Virus record (IMG/VR): IMGVR_UViG_3300017971_000076
Coordinates: 1 to 51,528 of that record
Length of the DNA stretch: 51,528 bases
DNA from: a virus
Strand: one strand, 5' to 3'
In this document: in pieces, positions 7,060 to 15,110 of the stretch
How the letters are laid out: every line of letters begins with the position of its first letter
How positions within the stretch are numbered: position 1 is the stretch's first letter
Program-made: the position numbers and the translations under genes
Notes under the pieces: model-generated
Seen by the model: the letters and a program-made list of their open reading frames with translations, nothing else
Told to the model about the DNA's origin: nothing
The model's database searches: none

Positions 7060-7440
7060 TTACTGAAGTCTCGTTACGAGTAACTCCACCCTAGGGTGGT
7101 CACGGTCGATCTCGAATACAGGCCGCTCGCGCTGCATGTGTTCGTAGTCGTCGTCGGGCAGCAGTCCAGCGTCCACGAGCCCGTCATAGGCCGCCTTCAG
7201 GCTCGCGATGGCGTTGTCAGTGTCTCGTCGCCTCTGATTCGGCCAGTAGAAGGTTGCGGCTACAGAGGCTCGTTCCCAGCCGACCAGGCATTCATCCTGG
7301 ACGGCTTCGCGTGCTATCCGTCGGTAGCGCTTCGTTGCCGCGGCCTTCGCGAATCGCCCGCCAGGCGTAGCAACCGCGCAATTCGGGCTGAGTACCCGCG
7401 CAGGGAGCGGTAGTACGATCGTTACGGTTTCTGTATCCAT
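7060..7440 (-). CDS. rusA: RusA-like Holliday junction resolvase
   Basis: A 126-residue protein with the RusA hallmark RRDTDNAIASLKAAYDGLVD (71-90), giving catalytic Asp73 and Asp75, a conserved Lys82, and a second acidic cluster LLPDDD (93-98). RusA dimers cut four-way DNA junctions and are common in phage replication modules. The length is normal. It overlaps the 3' end of the primase-polymerase gene by 19 bases. Confidence 0.9.
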   Translation of the reverse strand: MDTETVTIVLPLPARVLSPNCAVATPGGRFAKAAATKRYRRIAREAVQDECLVGWERASVAATFYWPNQRRRDTDNAIASLKAAYDGLVDAGLLPDDDYEHMQRERPVFEIDRDHPRVELLVTRLQ

Positions 7441-9680
7441 GGGTAGTGTTCTGCTGTCCAGTAGCGGAATGTCCGGCCGTCCGGCTCGCGCACAATCCTG
7501 CCCGCCTCAATCATGTCCGCGATCAGGGCGTCTCGGCTCTTCCTGTTGAGGTATTGTGTGTTCTGGGTAATTGTCCGGTGGCGGCAGCCCTTCCTGCCGT
7601 GCTTTTTGATGATTTTGCAAATCTTCTGCTTATCCACTTCGATCTGGCTACACACAATCTCCGGGGCCGTTTGTTTCGTGAACTGCAATAGCAAGTGTCG
7701 CACGAGCCGGCAGGCATACTCTGCAATCGGCTCAGTGATTTCCGGTGCGTCATAGTTCACGCCAGCAGCAATGATTAGCGCCACTTTCCGTGCGTTCTCC
7801 TCGGCTTTACGCCAAAGTGCAGCCACGCTGGAAGCCTTGATCGCAGGGTCGTGCGCTTCATCATCCAGTGCCACAAACAGGCGATCCGCTCCCTCAGTGC
7901 GCGGCACGACAATCTGTGTTGGCGGAAGGTCGGTTGCTTGCGTGAGAATCGGATCGAACCGCGCGAACTCGCTGATGCTATGCCCGTCCGTGGCTTGTGG
8001 CTGTCGGGCGTACCATTTTGCCACTTGCTCGCAGAGTCCCCGGGGGGGCTGGTCGCCACTTTTGCCTCGCGCCCGTGTCTTGCGCGGTATCTGGTCGTCG
8101 ACCCGGAACAGCAGGCACCTAGCAAGCCATCCGTCATCCAACTCTCCGGCGGAAATGCCCTCTAAGAATCGGATCGGTGTCGACGTGCCGTACAGGCAGC
8201 AGCAAGGCTGAATGATCTTCCGCTTTTTGTCTTCGTCGGAATATTCTCGGCCCGTGAATGTAGAATCAGACGCGGAATAAAGCCGCATCAGTAGCGATAC
8301 GATAGATGCGTGATACTGATTCTGTCCGCGCTTGATTGAGCGGAGTAGAAATCCAATCTCATCCCATAAGAATAAAGTGGCCGGATGCTTCGCTACGCGC
8401 TCCTCCAGGGCTGAGTCAGATGCCGTGGACTCCCCGCCCAGTAAGTCTAGGCAACCTGAATACGTGCAGAGATTACGAATCCGGGAGGGTGCCGAGGCTT
8501 TCCCGGCGGACGAATCGGCGATCCCCATGCAATACAGGTTAGTGCGTGTCCCGATCTCATCTTTGATTTTCCTGCCGAACAAAGCTCCACCGAACGTGAG
8601 CGCGCAGGCCAAGGTCAAGAGCGGCTGCTTGATTAACGATGTGGTATCAATCCATTCGCATATTTCGCCAATTAGCCCCGGTGGGTGGCTTAATGTGAAG
8701 GCCGGCACTGTGCTTACGCAGGGCTGCTTTGTTGGAGCTTGCTTGGCGAAATGGTTCGCCATCATCGTTCTGGCCCAACCATACGCCTCTTGCGGCACAT
8801 CCTCGCGGAGATGTGCGTACATGGGGTCATTCCATATCCACAAGTGCGGCAGGTCGTTCGGCGGATTATCTCTGGCCTGGCTTACCTTTCGGCGGAAATC
8901 CTTCTCGTCCTTCGGGACACTCAGGTCCCACGGCGGCTGGCAATGCGGGTTGTAGAGCCGGGCCAGAACGTCGTAGGCTTCGGCCTCGGAGAGCCCGATT
9001 CCGTTGATCGCGCATTGGGCTGCCCAGAAGAGGTCGTTGTGCCCGGCCTGCCCTTGGACGGCTATATCACACGTCGGGATGTACGCCTCGGCGACACGCA
9101 TCCTCGCGGCACTGTCGCCTGTTGGGGCGTGGGGCGGGAGCGGTGTGACCGGCTTAACGAGTAATGGGCGGGTCGGCGGGCGCATGAAGTCCGGGTATTC
9201 GGCGATCGCGATCTCGCCTGGGGCGCAACCGTCGGCCCAGGCATACTGTCCACCGTTTGGGTGGATGGACGGCGCTACTACGACATAGAAGTCCGTGCTA
9301 CGAATGTCGATCCCGTGACGGAAGCCGTTCTTATTGGCCGGTGGGTTGTCGGTGCGGTAGAAGGCGTGGAACCCGCCGCGCGGGGTCTTTTGCACTACTG
9401 TGGCGGGGAGTTCTGGGAATTCCTTCAGCGATTCGTAGCCGTTCACGTCCCCGGCTTTGGTTACATCTACATCCACCACATAGACGCCACTCTCTGCGCC
9501 GCATGCAACGGCCATGTTCGCGTTCGGCCATACCGTCCACCACGTCCGAATCTGATTGGCATCTCGCGTGGCGTCTTTGACGCCGTGCTTTGTGATGGGA
9601 ATCTTCTGCCCTGGCCGGCACGGAAAGACGTGCCAACCGAACTCGGCGTACTTCAGGGCTGCTTCAAGGAAGGGGTTCAT
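7422..9680 (-). CDS. Bifunctional primase-polymerase fused to a DUF3987-type ATPase
   Basis: A 752-residue replication protein. The N-terminus is an archaeo-eukaryotic-type primase/polymerase domain: GWHVFPCRPGQK (15-26), a catalytic VDVDV block (69-73), TPRGGFH (99-105), GIDIR (123-127) and APSIHPNG (136-143). After a linker comes an ATPase with a degenerate P-loop (SSAGKAS, 390-396, no Ser/Thr directly after GK) and Walker B LWDEIG (438-443), as in phage DUF3987 helicase-like proteins. A winged-helix-like C-terminus follows (680-752). It probably primes and unwinds at the phage origin. No family A, B or C DNA polymerase is encoded, so host polymerase is presumably recruited. Confidence 0.85.
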   Translation of the reverse strand: MNPFLEAALKYAEFGWHVFPCRPGQKIPITKHGVKDATRDANQIRTWWTVWPNANMAVACGAESGVYVVDVDVTKAGDVNGYESLKEFPELPATVVQKTPRGGFHAFYRTDNPPANKNGFRHGIDIRSTDFYVVVAPSIHPNGGQYAWADGCAPGEIAIAEYPDFMRPPTRPLLVKPVTPLPPHAPTGDSAARMRVAEAYIPTCDIAVQGQAGHNDLFWAAQCAINGIGLSEAEAYDVLARLYNPHCQPPWDLSVPKDEKDFRRKVSQARDNPPNDLPHLWIWNDPMYAHLREDVPQEAYGWARTMMANHFAKQAPTKQPCVSTVPAFTLSHPPGLIGEICEWIDTTSLIKQPLLTLACALTFGGALFGRKIKDEIGTRTNLYCMGIADSSAGKASAPSRIRNLCTYSGCLDLLGGESTASDSALEERVAKHPATLFLWDEIGFLLRSIKRGQNQYHASIVSLLMRLYSASDSTFTGREYSDEDKKRKIIQPCCCLYGTSTPIRFLEGISAGELDDGWLARCLLFRVDDQIPRKTRARGKSGDQPPRGLCEQVAKWYARQPQATDGHSISEFARFDPILTQATDLPPTQIVVPRTEGADRLFVALDDEAHDPAIKASSVAALWRKAEENARKVALIIAAGVNYDAPEITEPIAEYACRLVRHLLLQFTKQTAPEIVCSQIEVDKQKICKIIKKHGRKGCRHRTITQNTQYLNRKSRDALIADMIEAGRIVREPDGRTFRYWTAEHYPWIQKP

Positions 9681-9832
9681 TGATATTCCGATTCGATAAA
9701 CACTGTTTCTGCTGCGAAGTGCTCAGGGCTGCTGTATGTTTGTGTGACCGGACCACCTTCGTAACCAGCAACAGCAACTGGCAAATCTTCGTCATATCCC
9801 TGTAGTTCTTCGATCAGTTCACGAATAGTCAT
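9677..9832 (-). CDS. Small conserved phage protein (MTIRELIEELQ family)
   Basis: A 51-residue protein, MTIRELIEELQGYDEDLPV, then GYEGGP. The pattern 'RELIEELxxYDxDLPV...GYEGG' is a frequent small acidic phage and bacterial family of unknown function. ATG 9832 was chosen over an upstream in-frame start at 9877 because it forms an ATGA overlap with the helicase stop and matches the family's usual start. Its stop overlaps the primase-polymerase ATG. Confidence 0.8.
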   Translation of the reverse strand: MTIRELIEELQGYDEDLPVAVAGYEGGPVTQTYSSPEHFAAETVFIESEYQ

Positions 9833-11442
9833 AGTGCGGTATCCTGAAGGGGTTGATTGTACGCAACGATCTCCCAAAACTTACCGTTCTTCCGAACGGT
9901 TATCGTCTTTGTGTGTTCCATAATCCCTTGTGAAAGGAAGAGATTTTCGAGCGCATCGCTAACACTGACCTTGCCGCTTTTCGGCCTCCCGAATCGCTCA
10001 GCCCACCATTGCTGCGCCTTCTGGCCAGCATATCCTGGATGATCCAAACAGACCCATTCCCGGTACATCGACAGCCCACAACGGTATTGCACCCGTATCG
10101 AATCCGGCGAGCCGAGCTTCTTGTGTCGGTTGACATGCACGGCGTCCACCTGGCAGATGCGCGGCTGTGTTGACAGGATCGACCTGTCGGATGCTTTCCG
10201 ATCGTGTAAACGTCGCTCTCGCTCTTCGCCTTCCAGGCGGTCGATCTCCTGCCTCGGAATCTCCCAACCACACTGCGGACAGACACGCACGGCGCGGCTA
10301 AACGACTCGCGACAGTTGCCGCACGTCGCCATCACAACTGCCTCGCCACCCAATAAGTCGATCGGCCCATGTTGCTCGATACAGCCGCCGAAATCCAACA
10401 CTAGACAATCCTTCTTGTCCTCGTGGATTCGGAGCCCTCGGCCGACCATCTGTGAGTAAAGCCCGGCTGAGAGCGTGGGGCGCAGAAGCACAATGCAGTC
10501 GACGTGTCGGGCGTCGAATCCCTCCGTGTAAACATTCACGTTGCAGAGGGCGTTGATCTTCCGTGCTTTGAAGTCCCGGACGATCTTGTCGCGGTCTCGC
10601 TGCTTTGTCTTGCTCGTTACGATCGGCGCGTGAATCCCGTGTTTCTGAAGCTCAAAATTCACTCGCTGGCAGTGCTCAATGTCGACGCAGAAGAAAATCA
10701 CGGCCTTACGGCCCTCGGCCTTAAGAAGGCGCACAGCCTCCGATACGGCGTCCGTCACGATCTGGTCGCGGTTTGTGATTTTGGCCAGGCTCTTAATCGT
10801 ATAGTCTCCGCCAACCTTCTTGGCACTCGCCAGGTCTGGTTGCGTCTCGGCGACCTTGGACCGCAAGTTACAGAGGAAGCCCTGCTTGATGAGGTCCGTC
10901 ACCTTGACTTCATAGCAAATCTCGTTCAGGATATGGTCACGGTGACAGATGGGCCCGCCGTCCAGGCGGAAGGGGGTCGCGGTCCAACCGATAACACGGA
11001 GTTGATCGTTCCACTTACGGCTTTCATGGATGAACCGCCGATATTTCCCTTCGCCTTTCAGCGGTATCCTATGTGCCTCATCTACCATAATCACGTCCCA
11101 AGGCGTAAAATCGCCGGCCCGCCAAAAAATCGAATCAATGGAGGCGTATAATACTGAAGCCTCCCAATCTCGGCGTTTTAGCGCCGCCGAGAAAGCACCC
11201 ACCTTAAGTCCGGGAGCGATTGCCTCCAGCGCCGCGGCGTTCTGCTCGATTAGTTCCTTTCGATGCGCGAGAATCACGCAACGGAACCACGGTGCGTCTT
11301 GCTTCCATTTCTGGATCGCCCACGCAATGCATGGCGACTTACCGGAGCCCGTCGGCATCACGACGCACGGGTTCGTCGCCAGCATGCAGATGTGATTATG
11401 CAGCGCTGTGAGGCAATCGTTCTGGTATGGGCGTGGGGTCAT
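9829..11442 (-). CDS. Superfamily 2 DEAH-box helicase with zinc ribbon
   Basis: A 537-residue helicase. Domain 1 has the Q-motif-like start, PTGSGKS (30-36), DEAH (121-124) and TATPF (154-158); domain 2 has TEGFD (306-310) and QMVGRGLR (331-338). A zinc ribbon (Cys374, 377, 388, 391) follows, then a C-terminal domain typical of phage RAD25/UvsW-like helicases. It probably remodels replication forks or recombination intermediates alongside the Cas4-like nuclease upstream. The ATG at 11442 has no strong Shine-Dalgarno, and 48 bp separate it from the upstream gene. Confidence 0.9.
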   Translation of the reverse strand: MTPRPYQNDCLTALHNHICMLATNPCVVMPTGSGKSPCIAWAIQKWKQDAPWFRCVILAHRKELIEQNAAALEAIAPGLKVGAFSAALKRRDWEASVLYASIDSIFWRAGDFTPWDVIMVDEAHRIPLKGEGKYRRFIHESRKWNDQLRVIGWTATPFRLDGGPICHRDHILNEICYEVKVTDLIKQGFLCNLRSKVAETQPDLASAKKVGGDYTIKSLAKITNRDQIVTDAVSEAVRLLKAEGRKAVIFFCVDIEHCQRVNFELQKHGIHAPIVTSKTKQRDRDKIVRDFKARKINALCNVNVYTEGFDARHVDCIVLLRPTLSAGLYSQMVGRGLRIHEDKKDCLVLDFGGCIEQHGPIDLLGGEAVVMATCGNCRESFSRAVRVCPQCGWEIPRQEIDRLEGEERERRLHDRKASDRSILSTQPRICQVDAVHVNRHKKLGSPDSIRVQYRCGLSMYREWVCLDHPGYAGQKAQQWWAERFGRPKSGKVSVSDALENLFLSQGIMEHTKTITVRKNGKFWEIVAYNQPLQDTAL

Positions 11443-11490
11443 TAGGCGGCTTCTACTTATCCATGACCCCTTGGTACTCAGTAAACTGCA

Positions 11491-12801
11491 TCACTCAACC
11501 CCCTCTCTAATTTCAGCCCACTTGCCACCTTCCCAAAGGATCGCCACTCGCCCGCCCTCGTGCTCGCATACGGTGGCTTCAGCCAGATCGCACCGCGCGA
11601 TCGGCTTCAGTTCCGAGAACTCCTCACCGTAAATCCCCTTCCATGCGTGCACAAACCCGCCAGGCTTCCCTTTCCAGACAATCCGTGAGTCCTCTTCGGG
11701 GTAGCGAGCCAGAATGTCGTCTGGGATGTAGCCGGTGATGCGAGCGCCGAACAGGTCTCCGGCCGCGCCTATCGTCTCGTTCCCCGTCAGGCTGGCCGGC
11801 ATTCCCATAAGAGCATGGCTCGTGATGCAGCCCGGGGCGCTGCCGTGCTTCCAGGCCGCTCCGTCTTCGTTGCGGAATTCGACCGACTGGTGGCCGGCAT
11901 CGTCCGCGTTATAGGTACCCGGCTCCGCGAATGGTAGCAGGCCAGGCAAGGTGATGTGGTCGCGACACGGGCTATCCGTATCGATTTGCACGTTGTATCG
12001 CTCGCACTCCCATTGCCCGCCGTCGCCCGTAGTGATTGGCACAGCATGGCAACAGTGCCGACAGGAGAGCAATGGAACGGGTAGAGCTACCTCGCCGGTG
12101 CCGTGGCAAATTGCGTGCGCGTCGCACCAACGGCATTTGTAGTAGTCTGGGCGGCCGGAGAGCCGAGGAGGCGGAAATGGCGATTCGATAATCCTCTTCG
12201 CCTTATCTACCAGTGCTTTAGCCTCGGCTTCGCCGTAATAAATCCGCTCCACATAGATCGCGTCATTATCCTTACACACCGCGAAGTAAAGGGCCCGTTT
12301 CATGCCGGTTTTGTGCATGTAGATCACGCACTGTGCGTAGTGTATCGGCTTCGATTTCTTTACGCCCTGTTTACACAGGTCGCGAAAAGATTTGGCGCTG
12401 TGCGTCTTTCCCTCCAGGACATGCCAGGTTTTTGGGGCTTCGGGGAGCCCGAGGACGCAGCCGTCCAGATAACCTTTCAGGTGCCCGCCGAAGTCGGTCA
12501 CGAGGAATTGCCGGCCGGTCTGCGGGTCCACGGCGTGAACCTCGCAACCGATCGCGCGAAGGTTCTCGACGATCCGGTCTTCCTCCCGCTGGCCAGTCTC
12601 GAATAAGCGGTACATCCGGCCGTCGAAACTCGGCCTACAGCATTGCCGGTAGCAATACCACAGATATCGCTCGCACGGGTGGCCGATTTGCGAGGCGGAG
12701 ACCGTCCGGCTCAGGTAGCCGTTGTCGCCCCGAGCCTTATAGTGGTCGTAGATCGCCTTGACGGTCTGCGACTCAGCTTGCATGTCTGCGATGTTACCCA
12801 C
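11491..12801 (-). CDS. PD-(D/E)XK exonuclease, Cas4/RecB-like with likely Fe-S cysteines
   Basis: A 436-residue nuclease. The active site is Asp113 (GYLDG), Glu130 and Lys132 (LEGKT), and Gln157 (YAQCVIYM). One cysteine near the N-terminus (Cys43 in HPCERYLWYC) and three after the nuclease core (CRWCDAHAIC: 223, 226, 232) match the Cas4/AddB-type [4Fe-4S] arrangement. The 200-residue C-terminal part is of unknown function. GTG 12801 is chosen because AGGAGG ends seven bases before it; the ATG at 12825 would place that Shine-Dalgarno inside the gene. It likely resects DNA ends for the Sak4-like annealing system. Confidence 0.85.
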   Translation of the reverse strand: MGNIADMQAESQTVKAIYDHYKARGDNGYLSRTVSASQIGHPCERYLWYCYRQCCRPSFDGRMYRLFETGQREEDRIVENLRAIGCEVHAVDPQTGRQFLVTDFGGHLKGYLDGCVLGLPEAPKTWHVLEGKTHSAKSFRDLCKQGVKKSKPIHYAQCVIYMHKTGMKRALYFAVCKDNDAIYVERIYYGEAEAKALVDKAKRIIESPFPPPRLSGRPDYYKCRWCDAHAICHGTGEVALPVPLLSCRHCCHAVPITTGDGGQWECERYNVQIDTDSPCRDHITLPGLLPFAEPGTYNADDAGHQSVEFRNEDGAAWKHGSAPGCITSHALMGMPASLTGNETIGAAGDLFGARITGYIPDDILARYPEEDSRIVWKGKPGGFVHAWKGIYGEEFSELKPIARCDLAEATVCEHEGGRVAILWEGGKWAEIREGVE

Positions 12802-12907
12802 GGGATCGCCTCCTAAGACAGACAAGGCATACTGCTATGCCGCACACAAAGCCGGCAACACCGATTAAGGCAGCAGCAACGATAGCCTCTTCAATGATCG
12901 GGCTTAT
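12794..12907 (-). CDS. Putative 37-aa membrane mini-protein with non-standard start (ATA)
   Basis: The frame reads SPIIEEAIVAAALIGVAGFV, then CGIAVCLVCLRRRSRG: one strong hydrophobic span followed by a basic tail, a classic N-out/C-in mini membrane protein. There is no ATG, GTG or TTG in frame. The codon at 12907-12905 is ATA within ATAA, which overlaps the TAA stop of the preceding mini-gene exactly where neighbouring genes have ATGA. A single G-to-A change of ATGA would create this. The TAA end overlaps the GTG start of the nuclease gene. It may be an inactive or sequencing-altered gene. Confidence 0.45.
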   Translation of the reverse strand: MSPIIEEAIVAAALIGVAGFVCGIAVCLVCLRRRSRG

Positions 12908-13008
12908 GGCTTGAACAGGCTCCTATAGCAAGCGCCACAGACGAAGCCAAGCGCGAACTCGACAACAGCAAACGCAACCATGGTTGTGAGAAGGTCATCA
13001 ACGGTCAC
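12904..13008 (-). CDS. 34-aa single-span membrane mini-protein
   Basis: GTG 13008 overlaps the preceding TGA (GTGA) and follows AGGA by nine bases. The product is VTVDDLLTTMVAFAVVEFAL followed by GFVCGACYRSLFKP: a central hydrophobic span and a basic end. It is coupled at both ends with its neighbours. Function is unknown; holin, anti-holin or small regulator of a membrane complex are possible. It lies in the replication operon rather than near the lysis genes. Confidence 0.6.
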   Translation of the reverse strand: MTVDDLLTTMVAFAVVEFALGFVCGACYRSLFKP

Positions 13009-13181
13009 GATACGGGTTCCTTTCTGATCTTCTCTGCCAGTTCTTTCGGGGCCCAGATGCTTGCGATTCCGACCCGACAGAGACTCTTCGGTCCCCGCGG
13101 AACTTTCACAGACGTGCCTGGAAAGGCACGGATGATTTTCTCGGCATCTTTCAGCCAGACGTTAGACAGCCACACTTTCAT
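13005..13181 (-). CDS. Small hypothetical protein
   Basis: A 58-residue protein beginning MKVWLSNVWLKDAEKIIRAF and rich in Lys, Arg and Trp. I do not recognise it. The second of two adjacent ATGs (13181) is preferred because GAGGAG then lies six bases upstream and the preceding stop forms a TGATG overlap; ATG 13184 adds one Met. Confidence 0.6.
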   Translation of the reverse strand: MKVWLSNVWLKDAEKIIRAFPGTSVKVPRGPKSLCRVGIASIWAPKELAEKIRKEPVS

Positions 13182-13363
13182 CATTTGCTCCTCGCGGTTG
13201 CGCCCCACACATCAGCCAGGGCTTGTAGCCCCACGCAGGTTGGAAGTCGCGAAGCAGAGGGCTCGCGCTTCACGTCGAGTCCAGGCCGCCCTTTGCGCTG
13301 CCTGTGTCTTTCCGCGTAGGCACGCATACGCGCCTCTTTGGTCGGTAATCGTTTCAGGTTCAT
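13181..13363 (-). CDS. Small basic hypothetical protein
   Basis: A 60-residue, arginine/lysine-rich protein beginning MNLKRLPTKEARMRAYAERH. The start at 13363 overlaps the upstream stop (TAATG) and the end overlaps the next start. The longer in-frame extension to 13459 is a shadow of the upstream gene. It could bind nucleic acid, but no domain is recognisable. Confidence 0.55.
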   Translation of the reverse strand: MNLKRLPTKEARMRAYAERHRQRKGRPGLDVKREPSASRLPTCVGLQALADVWGATARSK

Positions 13364-13785
13364 TACTTCTCTTTCAGGGTCACGGCGACTTTTCTGGGGG
13401 TGACTACGACGTGTTCGGCGATCGCCTTCCAAACCTCCGGCGATTCTTTGCGATACCATTTATAGCCGGCAACGTCTAACTCTTGCCGTGTGGTGGTTTT
13501 GATGGGCGGGTGATACTTGTTGCCGTCCCGGAGCCCGAGTCGATTGAGCGTGCGGGCGATTTCCTCCGTGTCCGCCCTGTAGGCCAGGCTGCGCTTCACG
13601 GTCAACTTCACACCATCGCCAACCGGGACCGTCTTCTGGCCCTCTTCGTCGGTCGGTACCAACTCGGCAATCTGTGTCTCGATTCCGGTGCGAACCTCAC
13701 GTGCCAGGGCTTCTGCGTCCCTTGCGTCCCGCAGTTTCCCTACCAGCGTTCTTATGGTTTTGGCTTGCTCTTGTTCGTCAGTCAT
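13363..13785 (-). CDS. Conserved phage hypothetical protein of the recombination module
   Basis: A 140-residue protein with an N-terminal heptad-rich helix (residues 1-45), then VGDGVKLTVKRSLAYRADTE and PPIKTTTRQELDVAGYKWYR. It resembles phage proteins that sit beside single-strand annealing and DUF669 genes and have no assigned function. ATG 13785 follows GGGGAAA, and it overlaps both neighbours. Confidence 0.65.
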   Translation of the reverse strand: MTDEQEQAKTIRTLVGKLRDARDAEALAREVRTGIETQIAELVPTDEEGQKTVPVGDGVKLTVKRSLAYRADTEEIARTLNRLGLRDGNKYHPPIKTTTRQELDVAGYKWYRKESPEVWKAIAEHVVVTPRKVAVTLKEK

Positions 13786-13990
13786 ATTTTCCCCATTTCA
13801 GGAAGTTCCTGAGCGCGATACTGGCCAGCACGCACTCGATAAAGATCAGGTCAGGTTTCACAATCCGAACGCCCTCAACGATCCAGCAGCAGCCCCCGGC
13901 GATCCCGAGTAAAAACCCTACCCGGGATCGCGCGCCGAGCCTCCAGTGGCCGGCGATAATCAGGGCGTTTCCGAGCCAGCCGAATGGCAT
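13778..13990 (-). CDS. Small integral membrane protein
   Basis: A 70-residue protein, MPFGWLGNALIIAGHWRLGA, with three hydrophobic spans (about residues 4-15, 25-38 and 45-58). The pattern G-N-A-L-I-I-A-G-x-W-x-x-G...GFLxGIxG is reminiscent of small PnuC/YgjV-like membrane proteins found in phages and planctomycetes, but it lacks enough length to be a transporter alone. ATG 13990 follows AGAGGA. The longer frame to 14074 was rejected as it would run into the DUF669 gene. Confidence 0.65.
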   Translation of the reverse strand: MPFGWLGNALIIAGHWRLGARSRVGFLLGIAGGCCWIVEGVRIVKPDLIFIECVLASIALRNFLKWGKYD

Positions 13991-14052
13991 TAGTCCTCTT
14001 TCGTAAGGAAGCAGAAGGGTGGCCCTCCGTGGCCACCTGACCAACATCTGTC

Positions 14053-14730
14053 TTAAGCGGCCTTTCTCTCCCACGGGGCCTGTTGCGGGGGCTGTTGCTG
14101 CGCTGGAGCCGCCACAGGGGCCGCCGGCCCTGCCGGGGCAGGAGCGGGGCCGGCGGCGTGCGGCGCGACAGCGGCGGGCTGTGTGGGCGGACCCGGAGGC
14201 GGTGCGTGGGCCGGTTGCGGTAGGCCAGCATCGCCGGTCTGCGGCTGCGCCTCACCAGGGGGCAGGTATTTCTGGACTTCGTTCTGCGCGCCATACTTCT
14301 TATCTGTCGTGACACGCACCCGAACAGCCACGACCTGATTCAATAGCTGAGACGTGTCCGTAAGTTCAGCGGCCCCGATCGCACGGCCGATGGCCCCGAA
14401 CGCTTTCATTCCGATCGCCAAGCACTCGGCGTTCGGGTGCTGAATCATAATGCGATCAAAGAGTTTCCGGCCCTTCTGCTGGCCGTCCAGCACGCCCATG
14501 GCGAGATTGATGTAGTGGCCGTCGCCCTTCTTGGTCTGTTTGATCTCGGCGGACTCAATCAGCACGGGATACGTGCCGGGCGGGATGGCCGAAAAATCAT
14601 CCTGCGGCGCGATCATATTCGGGTCGATCGGCTGGCCGAAGATTGCCGTCAGGTTTCCGTGTTGCTCCATCGCCATTGGCGCTGGGGCCGGCATCGACGG
14701 CGGGACTGGCATGGACGGGGGTGGTTGCAT
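14053..14730 (-). CDS. DUF669 family, probable single-stranded DNA-binding accessory protein
   Basis: A 225-residue protein. After a Pro/Met-rich N-terminus, residues 45-155 form the DUF669 core (AIPPGTYPVLIESAEIKQTK, GHYINLAMGVL, GRKLFDRIM, QVVAVRVRV). The C-terminal third is a low-complexity Pro/Ala/Gln tail ending APWERKAA. DUF669 genes sit beside recombinases and are thought to be OB-fold ssDNA-binding proteins. The tail recalls the flexible tail of SSB but lacks the acidic tip. ATG 14730 follows GGAG by seven bases. It overlaps the zinc-ribbon gene by 134 bases. Confidence 0.75.
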   Translation of the reverse strand: MQPPPSMPVPPSMPAPAPMAMEQHGNLTAIFGQPIDPNMIAPQDDFSAIPPGTYPVLIESAEIKQTKKGDGHYINLAMGVLDGQQKGRKLFDRIMIQHPNAECLAIGMKAFGAIGRAIGAAELTDTSQLLNQVVAVRVRVTTDKKYGAQNEVQKYLPPGEAQPQTGDAGLPQPAHAPPPGPPTQPAAVAPHAAGPAPAPAGPAAPVAAPAQQQPPQQAPWERKAA

Positions 14731-15028
14731 TTGGATTCTCCAGGGGTTCAACAAGACCGTTCAGGTAACATACGTAACACGGCACAATCAGGCACTCCGA
14801 CAGGTAGATCGGCCGTACTTCACCGCCACAATATGGACAGCGTTTATACTCAGCAATGTCCCAACTTGTTTGGATTGCATACCGCCGTTTGGCTCTTTCA
14901 TTCCTGCACGCCTTGCACGGGTTGCGTCGCTTTGGTTCACCATCTGCATCCGGCGCTCGTTCATGGCGAAGGTAGAACTCACTCACTGGCTTTCGTTTTC
15001 CACAGCGACTACAAGTCTTGAACTTCAT
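14597..15028 (-). CDS. Zinc-ribbon protein overlapping DUF669
   Basis: A 143-residue protein starting MKFKTCSRCGKRKPVSEFYL. Paired cysteines at 6/9, 38/41, 64/67 and 84/87 suggest two zinc ribbons. The first half resembles the zinc-finger part of phage endonuclease VII-type proteins without the catalytic DHDH. The last 45 residues are translated from sequence that also encodes the start of DUF669 in another frame, so either both are used or the C-terminus is a read-out with no function. It lies directly downstream of a structured spacer. Confidence 0.65.
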   Translation of the reverse strand: MKFKTCSRCGKRKPVSEFYLRHERAPDADGEPKRRNPCKACRNERAKRRYAIQTSWDIAEYKRCPYCGGEVRPIYLSECLIVPCYVCYLNGLVEPLENPNATTPVHASPAVDAGPSANGDGATRKPDGNLRPADRPEYDRAAG

Positions 15029-15039
15029 GCTGTTTCCGG

Positions 15040-15105
15040 GCGGCCCGTGTGCTCCGGTAGTCCGACCTATCGGTTCGCAAGGAAAAAAGTTCGCACACGG
15101 GCCGC
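15040..15105 (-). ncRNA. Candidate structured intercistronic RNA element
   Basis: A perfect 13-bp inverted repeat, GCGGCCCGTGTGC (15040-15052) and GCACACGGGCCGC (15093-15105), encloses a 40-nt interior with a second, 7-bp stem (CCGGTAG/CTATCGG, one mismatch) and, on the transcribed strand, a run of six T. It fills the 82-bp gap between the Sak4-like gene and the zinc-ribbon gene and ends 11 bases before the latter's start codon. It may be a translation control element or attenuator. No T-tract follows the outer stem, so it is not a standard terminator. Confidence 0.55.
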
Positions 15106-15110
15106 GTATT

